From positions 1 to 6,352 of the forward strand of contig CAIYSK010000185.1 in NCBI GenBank assembly GCA_903928835.1: a stretch of 6,352 nt of DNA. Direction: 5' to 3'. The notes beneath the pieces are model-generated. The model did not search any database, had not been told where the DNA came from, and saw nothing but the letters and a program-made list of their open reading frames with translations. Source of the DNA: an uncultured cyanobacterium (lineage in GTDB: Bacteria; Cyanobacteriota; Cyanobacteriia; PCC-6307; Cyanobiaceae). How positions within the stretch are numbered: the first letter of the stretch is position 1; each line of letters opens with the position of its first letter. The translations under genes were made by a program, and so were the position numbers. Positions 5,445 through 6,352 of the stretch are shown here, in pieces.

Positions 5445-6352
5445 ATGAAGGCCGTTGAAGTGCTGCGCAAACAGGACGTGCTGCGCAAGCAAGCGGATGG
5501 CCCGGCCTCAGGACTGGGGATCTGGCTGCCCCTGGAGACCATTTGGGAGATACCCCTCAGCGAACCGTCCCGGTTGGTGCTGTGGCGCTATCTGCTCAGC
5601 CAGCTCGACGATGGCAAAGGCAATAGCTATGGGGATAGCGGTGGGGATGGTGAAGCGGATGGCGATGTTCGCGCCGCCCTTTTGGCGTCCCTTTGCGGGC
5701 TAGAACCCCTGGTGGCCTGCCAGCACCTGGAGCACGGAGGCTGGGACGCCGCCGAGGTCAACTGGTGTGCAGCGCTGGAGCACCACCACCAGCTGCAGGA
5801 GCTCAAGCCCAAGGCCGCCCAAGCCCTGGTCCCGACCTTGGCCGAGGGGCTGGTGCAAGTGCTGGCGAGGTTGGATCAGGTGCTCACCCATGGCCAGTGG
5901 ACGCCCCCAAGCTCCGGCCACGAGGTGGCCCGCCTGCATGGTCTCGCCTGCGATCTGATTGAGCAGATCCAGGCCCTGGGCCAACCCCTACCCAGCTGGT
6001 TTGCCGTTGTGGAAGAGGGCCTGGTGCGCCGCGGTGCCCTGGCCCTGCTCGAGCAACCGGATCGGAGCTGCAAACAACGGGCGGTGGCGCTCCTGCTGCG
6101 GCTGGCCCAACTGCAGCAGCCCGTGCCGGATTGGCTACCCATCCGGGTCGAGGCTGCCCTGATCGGGCTCCTCACGGAGCTCACCGAGCAGAAAGAACCT
6201 GCCTACACCCAGGCCGCCATCGCCAGCTTGGTGGTGAGCTGCCGCCAACTCACGGAGCTCGTGGCCGAACCGGCCCGACGAAGCGCCATTGCCGAAGCCC
6301 TCGAGCGCGCCCACTTGGGCATCGAGCTGCCCCTGGCCAAGTCGTCCCCGCA
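5445..6352 (+). CDS. Helix-rich hypothetical protein with Asp/Gly-rich insert (partial, runs off right edge)
   Basis: An open frame of at least 302 codons without a stop, transcribed away from the exporter operon. I do not recognise the family. The first residues contain a repeated VLRKQD/VLRKQA, and residues about 22-54 read like a short ordered segment (LGIWLPLETIWEIPL). An Asp/Gly-rich stretch at 55-75 (DDGKGN, GDSGGDG, ADGDV) follows. After that come mainly amphipathic helices rich in Leu, Ala, Glu and Gln, with three similar-looking segments around 176-186 (ALGQPLPSW), 219-232 (LAQLQQPVPDWLP) and 245-265. This spacing suggests an alpha-helical repeat fold, but I cannot assign one. There is no signal peptide or membrane helix in the visible part. 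ATG 5445 is preferred over the in-frame ATG at 5430 because AGGAG sits six bases before it; the frame is closed by TAG at 5418-5420. A catalytic domain could lie beyond the edge. Confidence 0.72.
   Translation, partial: MKAVEVLRKQDVLRKQADGPASGLGIWLPLETIWEIPLSEPSRLVLWRYLLSQLDDGKGNSYGDSGGDGEADGDVRAALLASLCGLEPLVACQHLEHGGWDAAEVNWCAALEHHHQLQELKPKAAQALVPTLAEGLVQVLARLDQVLTHGQWTPPSSGHEVARLHGLACDLIEQIQALGQPLPSWFAVVEEGLVRRGALALLEQPDRSCKQRAVALLLRLAQLQQPVPDWLPIRVEAALIGLLTELTEQKEPAYTQAAIASLVVSCRQLTELVAEPARRSAIAEALERAHLGIELPLAKSSP
5460..5495 (+). repeat. Imperfect tandem duplication of an 18-bp unit
   Basis: Two adjacent 18-base units, gtgctgcgcaaacaggac and gtgctgcgcaagcaagcg, share the first eleven bases exactly and encode VLRKQD then VLRKQA at residues 6-17 of the plus-strand protein. 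It adds a basic helical turn repeat near the N-terminus. Confidence 0.75.
5607..5669 (+). repeat. Low-complexity Asp/Gly-encoding tract
   Basis: Encodes residues 55-75 of the plus-strand protein: seven Asp and seven Gly in 21 positions, with GGGGAT/GGCGAT-like hexamers recurring in the DNA. It resembles a flexible or cation-binding loop but does not follow the RTX nonapeptide GGxGxDxUx or a canonical EF-hand spacing. Confidence 0.6.

Noticed and set aside
5607..5669. RTX calcium-binding repeat or EF-hand in the plus-strand protein
   Set aside because: The Asp/Gly spacing fits neither the nonapeptide repeat nor the twelve-residue EF-hand loop, and there is only one short stretch.

Overview
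The window looks like chromosomal DNA from a GC-rich cyanobacterium, probably a unicellular Synechococcus/Cyanobium-type picocyanobacterium. This is inferred from gene content. An ABC exporter with a cyclic-nucleotide-binding-like domain fused to a C39-like domain, next to a parvulin-like protein and a large multidomain glycosyltransferase, is a combination I associate with cyanobacteria. Base composition is high in GC throughout, with no obvious compositional break. I saw no tRNA, rRNA, CRISPR array, insertion sequence or integrase.

Layout: three genes run leftward on the minus strand as one tightly coupled block. The first (GTG start at 5362, stop at 2456) encodes a 968-residue protein with two N-terminal beta-rich-looking modules, a GT2 glycosyltransferase domain and a GT4-like glycosyltransferase domain. 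Its TGA shares one base with the ATG of the second gene (2456-1656), a 266-residue cytosolic parvulin/SurA-like protein. That stop overlaps by four bases (ATGA) the start of the third gene (1659 to beyond position 1), a type I secretion (HlyB-like) ABC transporter. Only the first 553 residues of the transporter lie in the window; the rest of the membrane domain and the ATPase lie off the left edge.

On the right, an 82-bp spacer (5363-5444) separates this block from a divergent plus-strand gene that starts at 5445 and runs off the right edge. Its product is helix-rich, carries an Asp/Gly-rich insert, and I do not recognise it.

Working model (inference): the minus-strand genes form a glycosylation-plus-export unit. 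The glycosyltransferase would decorate a surface or secreted protein or polysaccharide, the parvulin-like protein would hold the substrate unfolded in the cytosol, and the HlyB-like transporter would export it. The transporter's C39-like domain and the parvulin both appear to have lost their catalytic residues. This suggests binding or chaperone roles rather than cleavage or isomerisation.
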